Source: Gyrodactylus bullatarudis
Lineage: Eukaryota; Platyhelminthes; Monogenea; Gyrodactylidea; Gyrodactylidae
DNA length: 64,000 bases
Assembly: GCA_012064415.1 (NCBI GenBank)
Contig: SSNU01000024.1
Span: 122,396 to 186,395 of the forward strand
Direction: 5' to 3'
Position numbers and translations under genes: made by a program. Numbering within the stretch: position 1 is the first letter of the stretch; every line of letters begins with the position of its first letter. Under the pieces are notes generated by a model. That model made no database searches. It was not told the DNA's origin and was given only the letters and a program-made list of their open reading frames with translations. This document shows, in pieces, positions 23,330 to 35,439 of this stretch.

Positions 23330-25507
23330 CAGAATGTTAATGAAAATTCTTGAAAGGCTATTGCTGGTTTATTCACTGAAAATCTTAAATTTCCTCCATC
23401 AATTATAATTATCAGAGACAGATTTACTTATTCTATCTACTATCTAATGAAACTCAAAAATGTTATTTTTCTATTTACTATTTCATTCTGTATATATTTT
23501 AACCATCATATAATATAAATTTTCTAACAAAAAAAGACTATTTTGAGCCTACAGTGTCCAAGAACCTAGTCTAAACTCTCATCTTTTACCTGCTCATATG
23601 TTCAATTTCCTCAATCCAACTGTACTAGTATTGTTATCAACTGTTTCTACCTTAATTTCTACAGAAAATATGAATTACATCTGATTGTCATCTCTTAAAT
23701 AGCTCATAACAATCAGATTTCTTTAATAATTTTTCATTTTATCCTTCCTTATTTGTACCATCACACTGTGTGTGTGAAAAAAAAATTTCAAAAAAGTAAT
23801 TGGGTAAGACCCATGTGTTTTTTTGATCCAAAATTTCACGCTGATTCCAAATCTGGTCTTAGAATTAGAAAATTGGGTATAGTTCGGGAGATATGGGCAA
23901 AATTTGAAAAATGAGAATTTTGGGAAAATTGAGAGAAGTTTTTCAATCAAAAAAATTAATTATAAGATTTATGTATTATTTCTCGATGATTTTTAACCAA
24001 TTTTTATGTACTCATTATAATTCATTTTAAATACAGATTTATTTTCTAACAAGAAAAGTAAGACTCCGAAAATTTCTTGACTAAAAGTGTACATCTCCGG
24101 ACCTAGTTAGGGTTAAGACCTGAGACCGAGATTAGGGCATTATACACGAGTGGATATGAGGAAATAGAGAGTGTAAAAATCTATACTGAACACTTTCAAT
24201 ACTTAGGCACTGGGAGCTATATTTAAATTGGGTAAAATAACTTAATTTGGATCTTGTATGTATTAGTAGGGCAGTAGAATTTATAAGATGATTATTTATT
24301 GGGTAAAAATTATTTCACACTTGTATTTCACTGTATTAATTAATTACTCTATATATCTAATTAGAATTATTTCTATCATAAAAATACATCTTGTACTTTT
24401 AATGTAATTCTGGAAGCCTGAATAAATATTCAATTTTAAAATGAATGAATAAATCTAGTTTGTATGATGAATGAATATGAAAAACCGCTCACTATCTGGC
24501 AAGAAGAAAGAAGAGTTTTTCAAATACTTTTTTTTTGTTAGAATGATCTAGGATCAGAGAGTTTTGTTAATTAATTTTACGAATTAGTTTTTCCAAAGAC
24601 AATAATGGTTGATGTTCTCAATTCTGATAATTTGAATTACTAATAACAGTCTTCCTCTAAAAAGTGGAGATAATTTATTCGAATCACTTTCCTAATCGCC
24701 CCTCGAGATAATTCAATACAGGAATGTGTGTCAGGAGAGAAGAAGAGTCCCCCACATCTGAAAATAAAAATCACAGATTACGCTTCCTGTTGCATACATT
24801 AAAAATGGAATTGATGACACGTGTTTTCAATTCGGAAGAGAAAAATAATATTTTTTTAAATAAACAAAAATAAATACAATCGAGAGACAGATTAGATTAC
24901 GCCATCTTTGGGGAATGGGAAATAAAACTTTCCGACCAATCAGATTAGATGCGTGGGGATAAAGCCGAATTTTTCTTTTCTCCTTCTATATATCCAAGTT
25001 AACTTTTTTCCTACTTGATTAACAATAATAAAAATATTATTTCAATGCATAATACCACTAGGCAGAAAACATATACAGGGTGGGGAGTACAACATCTTTT
25101 TCCCATTGGCTACACACAAACATATACCACAATAGGAATAGACCAGGATAGATTGCCCAACTTTCTGTCTGCCACAAGCTAAGATACACATAGAAAAGTA
25201 TACATACTCTCTCTTGTATGCATGGCGAAAGTTGGAATGGTCCAATGAGGGAAACTCTACAAAAAACTATACTTTTCAAGGGAACTCTATAATTTGTAGT
25301 TCAATAATAATAATGATTATTATTATTCTAAAGAGAGAGAGAGAGAGAGAGAGAATAAATACACACATATACAAACACAGAAGTGTACACACCAGAACAA
25401 TAAGAACATCTTCAAAAGTGTATATCTTGATACTTTTCTTTCCCTTTTCCCAGAGAATAAAATAGGAAACTTTGAAATCTTTAGCGAGAAAGAAGGAAAT
25501 CTCTCTC
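23330..25507. other. Intergenic DNA upstream of the MYT1-like gene
   Basis: No coding signal is seen. A TATA-like TATATAT lies near 24985-24993 and a (GA)n microsatellite at 25332-25354, about 150 nt before the start codon of the zinc-finger gene. Either may belong to its promoter or leader, but nothing here fixes the transcription start. Confidence 0.4.
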
Positions 25508-27587
25508 ATGTCATCTGATACTTCGCCTGCCTCGTCATCTTCACCATCCAACCAGATTATTAGCCAGCATAGGAGAGAAAATCAGACCACCACAACAATG
25601 CCAAGGTCAAGTTTTGTAAACATCCTATCCCTTTTGAATTATGCAAGTTCTACGACACCATCAACAGTTACGTGTAAGTTTCATATTTCTCTCCATATTC
25701 ATCATCATCTTCTTCTTCTTCTTCTTGGCTTATTCGAGATGTTGGGGAGTTGTTTGTTTATAAAGTGGAACGATAATAATATAATAACTCTAGTCCCGAG
25801 ATAAGGATCTCCCTTTTCTTGAAGATGTTGCTAGGCTTTTCGTGCCTCTTTTATTCCTTCTCTGCTTCTTCTTCTCCTTCTTATGAGAAAAAAATACACG
25901 AGGGACTCGTTCAACTGTGAAATCAACTGTTTACTCTCTCATAACTGAACTAACATTTGAATTTGTATCTGTAACATGTTTTATCATCATCATTCTTGAT
26001 TATTTCCCTTTTTTTCAGTTGACGAGTCAAAGAAACAAATCAGAGACGGCTACGAGCCAGATGATTCAAGCATCACAACCAGTCATGATGTTAGGTGTCA
26101 AGATGAATTGTAAGTCATTGAAATATTACAAGACTTGTTCCTATCTCGTATGTGTATGAGTGTTGTTCAGCCTTGATCTCATATCAAAGAAGGGTTTCTT
26201 CTGTTTTAAAAAATGAATGAATTTTACTACAAGAAATGACTAAATAAAGATAGTAGTTGAATGAATTTTACTACAAGAAATGAATTGATAAAAATGTGGA
26301 TAGAATAAGTAGAAAATAGTTTGATTAAAACAATTACATAATGGATAATTGACATTTCAGAAGTACCAACATCCAGATGGCCAATAAATCCCTAGGTGAG
26401 TTAATTGGATTAGCTAGAGGAAAACTATTTAACCTAACTAAATTTACTAAACAATAGAAAATACTCCCTCGTCTCCATGTTCATCGACGCCCTCATTCTC
26501 ATCGCCCAGTGAATTGGAATCAAGTGGACGCATTAAGGATGCCAGTAAAGACATTTTCATTGATAGATTAAAAAAGTTCTCAGAGACATGGAATGTCCAC
26601 CAAGAGTTGACGTGCGATGTCAAAATGTTAAATAACTCAACGTCGATTCCCTCGGCCAGTCTTCCAATGGAGAATATGAATCATCATGACAACTCTGACG
26701 AGGGCTCTTCTGAAGACAACAAAATGAGTGAGTCCATCTTACTCAAGTTGTAAAGTTTGTGTTTATAATTGTCCCTTTGTTTAGGTGGTCGTTTAAATAG
26801 GAAACTCTTACAATGTCCAGTGCCAGGCTGTAATGGGACAGGCCATGTCTCAGGGAATTATGCTACCCATCGAAGCTTATCCGGCTGTCCCAAGGCAGAC
26901 AAAGCCATGGTCCAGGCTTTCCATGTTGAACAGAAATGCCCCACTCCAGGCTGTGATGGTTCAGGACATATAACGAGGAATTACACTAGCCATAGGAGTC
27001 TCTCTGGGTGTCCGAGGGCTGGCAAGAATGGCCTGAAAAGACAAAACTCCATTGACTCTATCCAGGAACCACAGAATAAGAAATTCCATTCAAAATCCCC
27101 ACCCTCTTCACTACTGCTCAAACCTGAGGAGAGTAGACTCAATGAAAACCGAGGGGACATGGTCAGTCTGACAGATAACTCTGCGAGAATTCTCTCCATG
27201 ATGAACTTTCGTGAGAACATCCTTAGGAGTCTCAATCAAATCGGCCCAGATGCCCTCAACAACATTTTCAATAGAATGTAAGTTGACCCTTTTTATGAGT
27301 AGTAATACTACTCATTATGTACTGTATAGAACTCAGTCTATATATTATGATTTAGACTTACAGAGAGTCATGATAAACTACCGGGTTTGGGTAGCCCTTG
27401 TGCATTTCCACAGGCCCATCCAGTCAATGGCCAGACCAATTTCATGTTGAACATGTTCAATACAATCCAGAATCCAATGCTCCCCTTTCCCTCGATAAGT
27501 ACAACAAACAATTTTTTCCAACTCCTCCAGAATAAGACAGTTCCAACCTCACAGACGACCAATTTCATGAACTCATCACAAAAGTGA
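25508..27587 (+). CDS. MYT1-family C2HC zinc-finger transcription factor, six exons
   Basis: Exons 25508-25673, 26019-26109, 26361-26395, 26458-26727, 26785-27277 and 27395-27587 join in frame through GT-AG introns to a protein of about 415 residues. Two C2HC fingers lie near residues 197-265: [11 protein letters not shown]...HRSLSGCP and [11 protein letters not shown]...HRSLSGCP. This CPxPGCxGxGH...HRSLSGCP pattern is diagnostic of the MYT1/ST18 family, nuclear DNA-binding proteins known to repress non-neuronal programmes. Upstream are Ser/Thr-rich and acidic stretches; the tail is Asn/Gln-rich. The start is the first ATG in a clean exon ([12 protein letters not shown]). Vertebrate members have more fingers; this one has two. 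The last acceptor (27394) was chosen because it kee ps the frame open to the stop; it is the least certain junction. Confidence 0.88.
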
Positions 27588-30187
27588 ACATAAAAACACA
27601 CTTTGAACTCTCTGCTTATTTATTAATTCATTTGTGATCAAATAATTTATTTAATATATAAAAAAGAAAATCTTTTATTTCTTGATTGAAGGCTTTTACT
27701 ATCGACAGTTTTTATACCTAAACCTAATTGACACGAAAGATGGGAAGTTTTCTCTTTTTACAAAAAACTCAATATTTTTCAAAGATTTCATAAAGATTTC
27801 GAATTTGGCTGGGAAATCGAAAAATTTGAATTTATTGAAGGGGAATGATCCAAAATTTAACTTTTTCTTGAAAGCAGTGGATTCTTCCCTACCTCCACGG
27901 CTCAATTAAGATTCTGATCTCGAATATCTGCATTTAATTGCTTCAAATCTTTGAAAACGATAAATTCGAAAAACGGCCAGGTCAGAATTTTTTCAAATTT
28001 CCACAACTTATCAGCTTATTTCATAAATGAATTTTATATAAGCTTTATTACTAAATATCCACTTGACTTCCAAATCCTCTAAATGAGTCTTTCATTTGAA
28101 ACTGAAAATGAATTTTCCCTGACTTTCCGAAAAATAATATTGAGTATTTTGTAAAAGTAAATTCTCATCTTCATGTTAGTCTTAGATTTAGTATTTTCCT
28201 AAACTAAACTCGATATCAAGTTTAGAAGCTTCTTTCATCTTCTCACCAAACATTCGATTTCTTGAACTAATCAATAGCCTATTTACAACTGAATTTAAAC
28301 CTAAACTTGAAAAATTAGAAATTCTTACATTTCGAAAAGAGTTGAAAACTATCTGATCTTCCTGGTTGATATAAACACTAAAATAGCTAGTGTAATAGTT
28401 AGAAAACTGTACATTGATGAGTCCGATGGTAACATTCAGTGACCGAATAAGACTAAACACAAGTGGCTGTCAAAGATAATTACTCTCTATGAGGCGTCTC
28501 TAAACGAGGCAAATGTATTTTGTGTTACCAATAGAGAATTAAGTAAATATTTCCAAAGACTGATCTATTTCTGGTAAGTTCTATTTTCAAAAGAAACAAA
28601 TGATTTATATTTAAAATCAAAATACATTATTATTTTATTATCATTTTTACTTATAAGTAGTTACATATAAACTTTTTTGGAAATTAAATTTAAAAGACAA
28701 CAATGTATCTGATTCTCTAAAATCAGCTATTTTAGTAACTTTGCATAGTTTGAAAATCGTAATAATATTTAGCAAAAATAAATTCGTCAAAAATGAAAAA
28801 CTTTCTTGGAAATTTTCCTTTTTGCAGCTTCGTATATCTTATTAAAGTTGTGCCTGGCAGACTTTTCTTGACACATTCGAATTATTCCATTTTCAGATGA
28901 TATTACACTAGGTTGGGGAAATCTCAAGAACAAAAATCCGATCAGAACTTATCCTTATACATTCCAGAATGGAATAATCAAAAATGGTTATAGTAATCTG
29001 TGACCGAAATTAGCAAAAAGTAGCTATTCTGCTTAAATGAAATAGCACTCGATAACCAATAGCAAATAGTAGTCAAAATTATCTTCGATGTACACCTGAG
29101 GATTTAAAAGTTGTATTTTTAATCAAACGATACATTTTCAAGCTTATAACTATAGTGGTTGTATATAAAATAGGCTAAAATAGCATTTTTTCATACCCTA
29201 ATTATCACTTATAATTATAAATTATGATTTATCAGTACTATGGATAAAGGTTAATATTAAACCAAAACGAAAATTAATTTCATAACAATATTCATTCTTT
29301 TAAGCCTCGCCCTGGAAGTGGTGTCCGTACGTTGAGACTTGTAATTGCCCCTTTCATGACTTGTAATTGCCTATTGTCGGTATATAGCGTTAATCGGTTT
29401 GAATAGAATAATTACTAGTTAAGAAAATTGCTAAACATAATCAACTGCGGATGCATTTGATAACAAATATCAGCATTGAGTTTTGAAGGAAAATGGACTC
29501 CTCACAGAGATTATCGTGATTTCAACCTGATTAAAATTAAATTTCAATAACATTTAATTTCTCTACATTGCATTGGTTCGAAAGCATATCCAGGGTAAAA
29601 GATGAAGTTGGTAATTATCTCAAAGATTAAATAATGATTTAATTGTATTTTTCCATCACAACCTCGATTGCAATGCTAACTAGAGCTAAAAACTCTTTTG
29701 GTAGACCAAAAGGTGGCAGTGATAATAGTTTCTCTGTACATTTGGTAGATTTTCGGAAATATTTACTAATATCAGTCTTATTAAAAATTTGCATATCAAA
29801 ATAGTGTTCAATTCGAATACAATAAGATTGAATTTCATGTTTGTATCGTACTTCATTGATCAATGCATCGTGTTTGTAAATTTGCTGATTTGTCTTGGTG
29901 GAGCCTTGCTTATTACTCTCGGTCTGCTGCGCTGCATGCCTCGCCAGCCAACTTCTATCCCCAGACATAAGAAACGTGATGCGATTTAAATTATATATTT
30001 ATTCACATATTAAAAAAATCTTTATGGACAATGTTTGAATAGTTGGTTATATGTGCTTTCATCACTATTGATAACTTATTCTATCAACATGTTAAATTAA
30101 ATAAGATTAGTAACAGCTTTATCGAATGATGACCGTTTACCAATTAGTATGTCGATTAAAAGTAGTATGTGTATTTAATAAAAAAAT
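27588..30187. other. Intergenic DNA with a shared repeat tail
   Basis: No supported gene; a 90-codon minus ORF at 28188-28460 has no recognisable domain. Positions 28036-28115 match 56888-56966 almost base for base. That is the tail downstream of a family B hammerhead motif, but the ribozyme part itself is missing here. Confidence 0.5.
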
Positions 30188-31512
30188 TTATTGATCTTCA
30201 AGATTATTATAGTAAAGCATGAAATACATTTTAAGGTTTCCAGCTTTGAATGTCTTATTCTTAGTTAAGAAATGCTTTAGCATTGAGAATGATCTCTCCA
30301 CTGATACTGACGTCGGATTGCATTTTGAAAGCTTACTGTACATTTCAGGGCTAACGCTATTATTTTCCATTGTCAAAACGATTCTCGAATCGTTCTTAGC
30401 TAGTCTTTCTTGAATATATCTTGAAATTTGATAACGATCTTCCTTGAAGTCCAAACTAAGTATTTTTCTATGAGCTTCTTGAAGAGATATATTAGTGGTC
30501 TCAATTATTGATATAGCATCTGCCAAACATAAGTACTGATCTTTTACCTCGACCAACTCATTGTTCAAATTAGTGTAAGATAAAGCTGATTTGACATTTT
30601 CAATTATTATCCCTTTTTCATCAACCTCGTTGAAGATAGCTCTAACGCTAGGTAAATTTTTAACGTAATAGTTGACAGCATTTAGCCAAGTTCCCCAACG
30701 TGTAACAACTGGCATGCCTATCTCATGGAAGAGTTCTTTTCTTGATCTATTCTTGACAACAGAAGCCTTCACTGATGAAATTAAATCATTAATACGTGAA
30801 TAATTTGCCTTCAATATCATGGCACAATTATGCAACAAATATGAAATAGATTTTTGTGAAGAACTTTCAAAAATGTGGCGCTTTTAGTCATATAACTTGC
30901 CGCATCTGATAGAAGAAGAACAAAATTATCATTAGATATATTGTAGTCCTTTAATACATTGTTAATACTTTGAACAATGATTTCATATCCAAGTTTATCC
31001 TTGATTTCAATTAGCTCGCACAGATAATTTTTATAAGACTGATCTATGAGGCCAATTAGAATCGACAAGTATCTTTCACCGTTTATTTGACTTTCATCTA
31101 TTACAAGAAAGATTTCTTCTTGACTGACAATCTCCTTAATTCTTTCGAATTCCTCGGTGTATAATCGCGACAAATTACTTCTATAAGTTTGACTACAGGA
31201 GAGATTGACATTGAATAGCATGAATAGCTCCTTTATATACTTGTTATCAAGTTTACTGAGACTAATTCCAGATTTGAGAAAAGCCTTTGCAACCACATAC
31301 GATAAATCTCCTTTGGTAGGATTAAGTCTTGGAAGAGGTTTAGTTATCGACTGCATTTGAATATGTTTACGCGTCGAACGATGCTTGTCAACATTGTCTG
31401 TCTTAGTTCCTTTAAATGACACCTTACAGAGTTTACAAAATATATATCCTTGTTTACTGTCGATTTTTAACTCATCAGAGTGCTGAGTGACTAACCTCTT
31501 GAGTGTGGTCAT
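30188..31512 (-). pseudogene. hAT-superfamily transposase with one frameshift
   Basis: Two minus-strand ORFs (30817-31512, then 30188-30838) overlap out of frame and together form one hAT transposase of about 440 residues. The first half has a BED-like finger (FCKLCKVSFKG, then HRSTRKH) and a catalytic-core region (LVIDESQINGERYL). The second has HNCAMILKANY, a RWGTWLNAV motif typical of the hAT core, and the C-terminal dimerisation signature (PTSVSVERSFSMLKHFLTKN). One frameshift near 30835 breaks it. It is shorter than autonomous hAT proteins. Terminal inverted repeats were not identified with confidence. Confidence 0.85.
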
Positions 31513-32076
31513 GATTAATGTATCATATCTGTTCAGTAAAATGACTAGGAAGGTTTCTAAATTCTCATTGGACAGTTTTTATCTTGGGATTGTCTAAAAC
31601 TATTCTATTGATACCATCATTATTATTAGGTGTTAAGGGATTGAGAAATTTCGACTTTTATCGACAATCAGGGGATTATCGACTTTTATCGACATTTTAT
31701 CTCGCTTATTGAATAAAATCATTAAAAAATCTTAACATCATTAGAGTTATAATACAAAATCTAATCTTTAACTAAAATTAGCAAATTTCGACTTTTAACC
31801 GGCCTAGTAATGACAAGAGCATCAAAATTGTTAAAGGTAGCTAGAAAGTAGCAAACTCAAATTTTCAAAAGAGATAATCAAATTAAATTGATAAAACCTC
31901 TAGTATGAAGAGCATTTTATTTATTAAGGATTATTGACTGACAATCAATGTAATGCTAGTTTTTTCAGTACACTCGTGAACAGTATTGAAATTGTGTCGT
32001 GCAACCCATCTCTGCATATATTTTCATATTTGGACATTCGAAATATTCACTTCTTATAGACGGTGTATTGACCAAT
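31513..32076. other. Flank of the hAT gene
   Basis: No gene. The motif TCGACTTTTATCGAC occurs at about 31650 and 31680; it may belong to the hAT 5' end. Confidence 0.35.
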
Positions 32077-33095
32077 GGACAAAAAATCCTGGGGGTAGAG
32101 ATGGTATAGACTGGTATATATAGATATAAGCGGGTTACGGACTTTATTCATTACGAAGTAATTAATTGTGTCTTGAAACTTATTGTTGTATATGTCTTAT
32201 TCTAAAATTGATAATCAAGAAATTAAAAAAGCTATTAGATTTAAAATTTATTGCTCTACACGATGGTATAATTTTTGTTTTTCTAATTAAGAAAATGCAA
32301 AAGTTACAGCTGTCAACCGTATTGGTATGAGCCCCAGTCACTGGATCAACAAAGTTTCTACTGTGATTCACAACTAAATGTTCGTATCTTAGGTTATTCA
32401 AGCCGTTATACTCTCTCCATTTGTCAGATATGATTGTTGTACCAGGAGATAAATTATCCAGGATGAAGGCGTAAAGGTTTTCTTTAGTTCCATTTTAATT
32501 TCAAGATCCTATAAATCTCAGGGTGTTTTTTCTCTTAAGGCTCAGCTGGTTTTTTATGACACCAAAGTATGGATATTGTTTTTATTTACGTGGAATAAGC
32601 TTATTATTAAGGGATTGATCATTTACAAGTTGGACTCCAAAGTGTATAACAATGAGAAAAATAAGGGGCCTAATAGACCCAAAAACACCCATTATAAATA
32701 GAGGCTTGTGATTTCAGTGATGAATTCTTGTTCATTTGTTCTGAATAAACAAGAAATATCTTGAGAAATATAAAAACAAACAGAAAGCCTAGATTACTGA
32801 GAAAGTATCCCGTGGTTTAACAAAAATTTCTGATCATTGCCAAATTCTATTTTCTACATTTTTTTAATTAGAAAAATAAAATTATACCATCGTGTCGAGC
32901 ATAAATAAAATAAAATAAATCTAATAGCATTTTAATTTTCTTGATTTTCAATTTAAGAACCAGAGATATTCAACAATAAGTTTCAAGGCACAATTAATTA
33001 CTTGGTAATGAATAAAGTCCGTAACCCCCTTATATTAAATATATATATCTGCATATATCAGTCTATACCATCTCCACCCCCGGGATTTTTTGTCC
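32077..33095. mobile_element. Merlin-type DNA transposon with long terminal inverted repeats
   Basis: The ends GGACAAAAAATCC at 32077 and its complement at 33095 begin inverted repeats of about 200 bp (32077-32280 and 32870-33095) that share GGTATAGACTG and the TTACGGACTTTATTCATTAC segment. Between them, on the minus strand, a transposase fragment reads DKWREYNGLNNLRYEHL, VNHSRNFVDP and TGAHTNT, the typical block of ISXO2-like/Merlin transposases. The element is about 1 kb, with only part of the gene left. Confidence 0.8.
32290..32470 (-). pseudogene. Merlin (ISXO2-like) transposase fragment
   Basis: The fragment carries the DDE-domain block around YEHLVVNHS, FVDP and TGAHTNT. The N-terminal and C-terminal parts are missing or scrambled by frameshifts, so it should be inactive. 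Confidence 0.75.
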
Positions 33096-33564
33096 AGTGG
33101 TGTGAACCTCTACCGACCAATGAACTCATAGTTAACACATGAAGACATTAGCCAATCAGAAGGCGACTAATACATTTTTCAAAAGAATCTTTCTTTCTTT
33201 TTCTTAAATCGACTTAAATCTGATCAATTTTTTTCAACAGAGTAGCGAATCAGGTCTCAAAAAGTAGCAAATTTGGTTCTCTAGTAATGCATTTTGGCTC
33301 GTTATTAGTAATGTTCCTCTAAATCCATCTAATTGGATAAATTTTTCAGATTCTCTCTAATCTATTAATAACGGAACGTATAACTTGAAATTAAAATATA
33401 AATTGATTAAATAATTGTTCTTTATTTTTGTTATTCAAAAAATTTGAAATCTAAATTGTTACCCCAATACTTTTGGAATATCTAATTGTTTTCTTTTCCT
33501 TGTCAGGATCGTTTTGGGTATTACAACTCAGGGCTCTATTATGGAATAGAAAATAATTGTATAC

Positions 33565-35439
33565 CTACTGAGTTAACTTATTCTTCAAATTTTTATCCAT
33601 TATAGGCTTCTTCAATGATTTATGATTGAGGATTTCTAATGGATTTTCATATCCGAGACGTGAACTTGGCTCTTCCAGTAGGAGCTTTTTGATTAATTCT
33701 CTGAAACTTGCATTCATTATTCCTAGATTGTCTTCTTTAAGTGTCTGGGTAGATGATTAGATTTCTAGAAAAGAGAAACTTACCAATTTTTTATTCAACT
33801 TTGCATCCTTACCAGCTATTATCCTCATTAGCATCATTCCTAGATGATAAATATCGAGTCCATAAGTAATTGTCTGAAATTAAAATTAATCTGATCAATT
33901 TCAAATTTATTCTTGAAGCCGAAATCAGTAAATAGAAATTAGTTAATACACTTACACTGTTATATTTTATTTCAGGAGCACTCAATTCTTTTGGGTAGTC
34001 CATTTTGAAACAAAGTTCCCCATCAAAGCAGGCGAAGTCGAAATTGCATAACTGGAAAAGGAAGTGAGTTAGTAATTTTAATATTCTGTGAGTATTGAGA
34101 ATGAAAAACTTATATATGCATATAATATAATGTGAAATTTTGGATTAATTTTAGCCAAACGGTGAAAAAAAATTGAGAAAATTCAGTATACTAAAAACTT
34201 AAATATTAACGTTTTCAAATTTCCCAGAATTTACTGAATTCTGATTTACTAAAATCAATTTATTAATTTGAAATGAGATTTTGATTTACAAAGAGTTTCT
34301 AACAATTCAAAATTTATGAATCTTTTAAATAAAATTCATTAGTGTTGATGATGACGAACAAATTACAAACCTTGATTAAAATCAAGAGTTATGTTGTATG
34401 TTTTTTCTTATTAAAGATTTTTTGACTTCCAATACTCACGGCCCTGGTTGGAATCTTTGCTGTGGTGAAGAGTCTCGATAAAGACGAAACTCTTATTTTT
34501 ACCTGCTAGACACGTTTGGAATGAGCTCTAGTAGCTTATGAATTATATACACATTGATTCTTATCTCTGAGAAAAGATGTGTAACTTCTCCACATCGAAT
34601 TAGAGATAATTAAAAACATAGATTGACCATAACGTTCTTCGCTTGCTACCAGACTATTTTGTCTTCTGGCTTGTATTGGTCTATCTGTAGAAAAAGAGAG
34701 GGGAGAGAAAGGTGTAGTGTTCTTAAAGAATAAGGATTATAAAAATTTCAGTGATTGTTATAGTGATCAGAATTATCAGAGTAATAACTCTGATAATATA
34801 ATTCCTCACACAATATTTCGAATACATCGTGCGAGTCCTAACTATTTTTATCAGGGTAATCTAAATTTTTTTTATTCTAATCTTAATTTTAATTCTCTTT
34901 CAAGTGATAAATTATATTATCGGAGTTATTACTCTAATAATTCTGATTACTATAACAATCACTGTAATTCTTATAATCCTTATTCTTTAAGAACACTACA
35001 CCTTTCTCTCCCCTTTCTTTTTCTACAGATAGACTAATACAACATAGTCAAGTATCAAGCGAAAAACGTTATAGTTAATATATGCCGAACAGCTTCCTGA
35101 AGAACTACTTGGTTCAAAATTATAATTAAAGACATAATTAAGCACATAAACACATTGATTTAGAATTCTTGAATATTTATAGATAGTTGACAATTTCATA
35201 TGTTTAGAATTAAACCAGGAAGAATAAAATTTTAAACTCACTACAAATGTTAAGGTTTCTGCTCTCAGTCCAATGCTGCTTATTCTTATGTTGCCATGAA
35301 TAATTCTAGCTACTCTCAGCAGGTTAAGTATGATAACCATTTGATAGACTATGTAACTAAACGTATTATCGCCCATGTCATCAATTCCTGATAGGAAACC
35401 TTCAAAGCATGAGTGTGTACATATGATGAATATCGGCCT
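33565..35439 (-). CDS. Pseudokinase C-lobe exons, with stop codon
   Basis: Exons 35242-35439, 33956-34051, 33784-33873 and 33565-33744 (stop TAG at 33565-33567) join in phase 0. They carry the kinase landmarks in order: IIHGNIRISSIGL where HRDIKxxN is expected (35290-35298), NFDFACF where DFG is expected (34031-34039), SAPEI matching the APE motif, DIYHLGMML matching subdomain IX, and LIKKLLLEEPSSRL matching subdomain XI. The catalytic Asp is Asn and the DFG Gly is Ala, so phosphotransfer is unlikely. Introns of 39 and 82 nt separate the last three exons. The 1.2-kb intron 34052-35241 holds a foldback element. Confidence 0.88.

Noticed and set aside
26981..27235. Minus-strand ORF opposite the zinc-finger exon
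   Set aside because: It is a shadow of the MYT1-like coding exon on the plus strand.
34717..35037. 106-codon Asn/Ser/Tyr-rich ORF
   Set aside because: It is created by the palindromic foldback element; not a gene.
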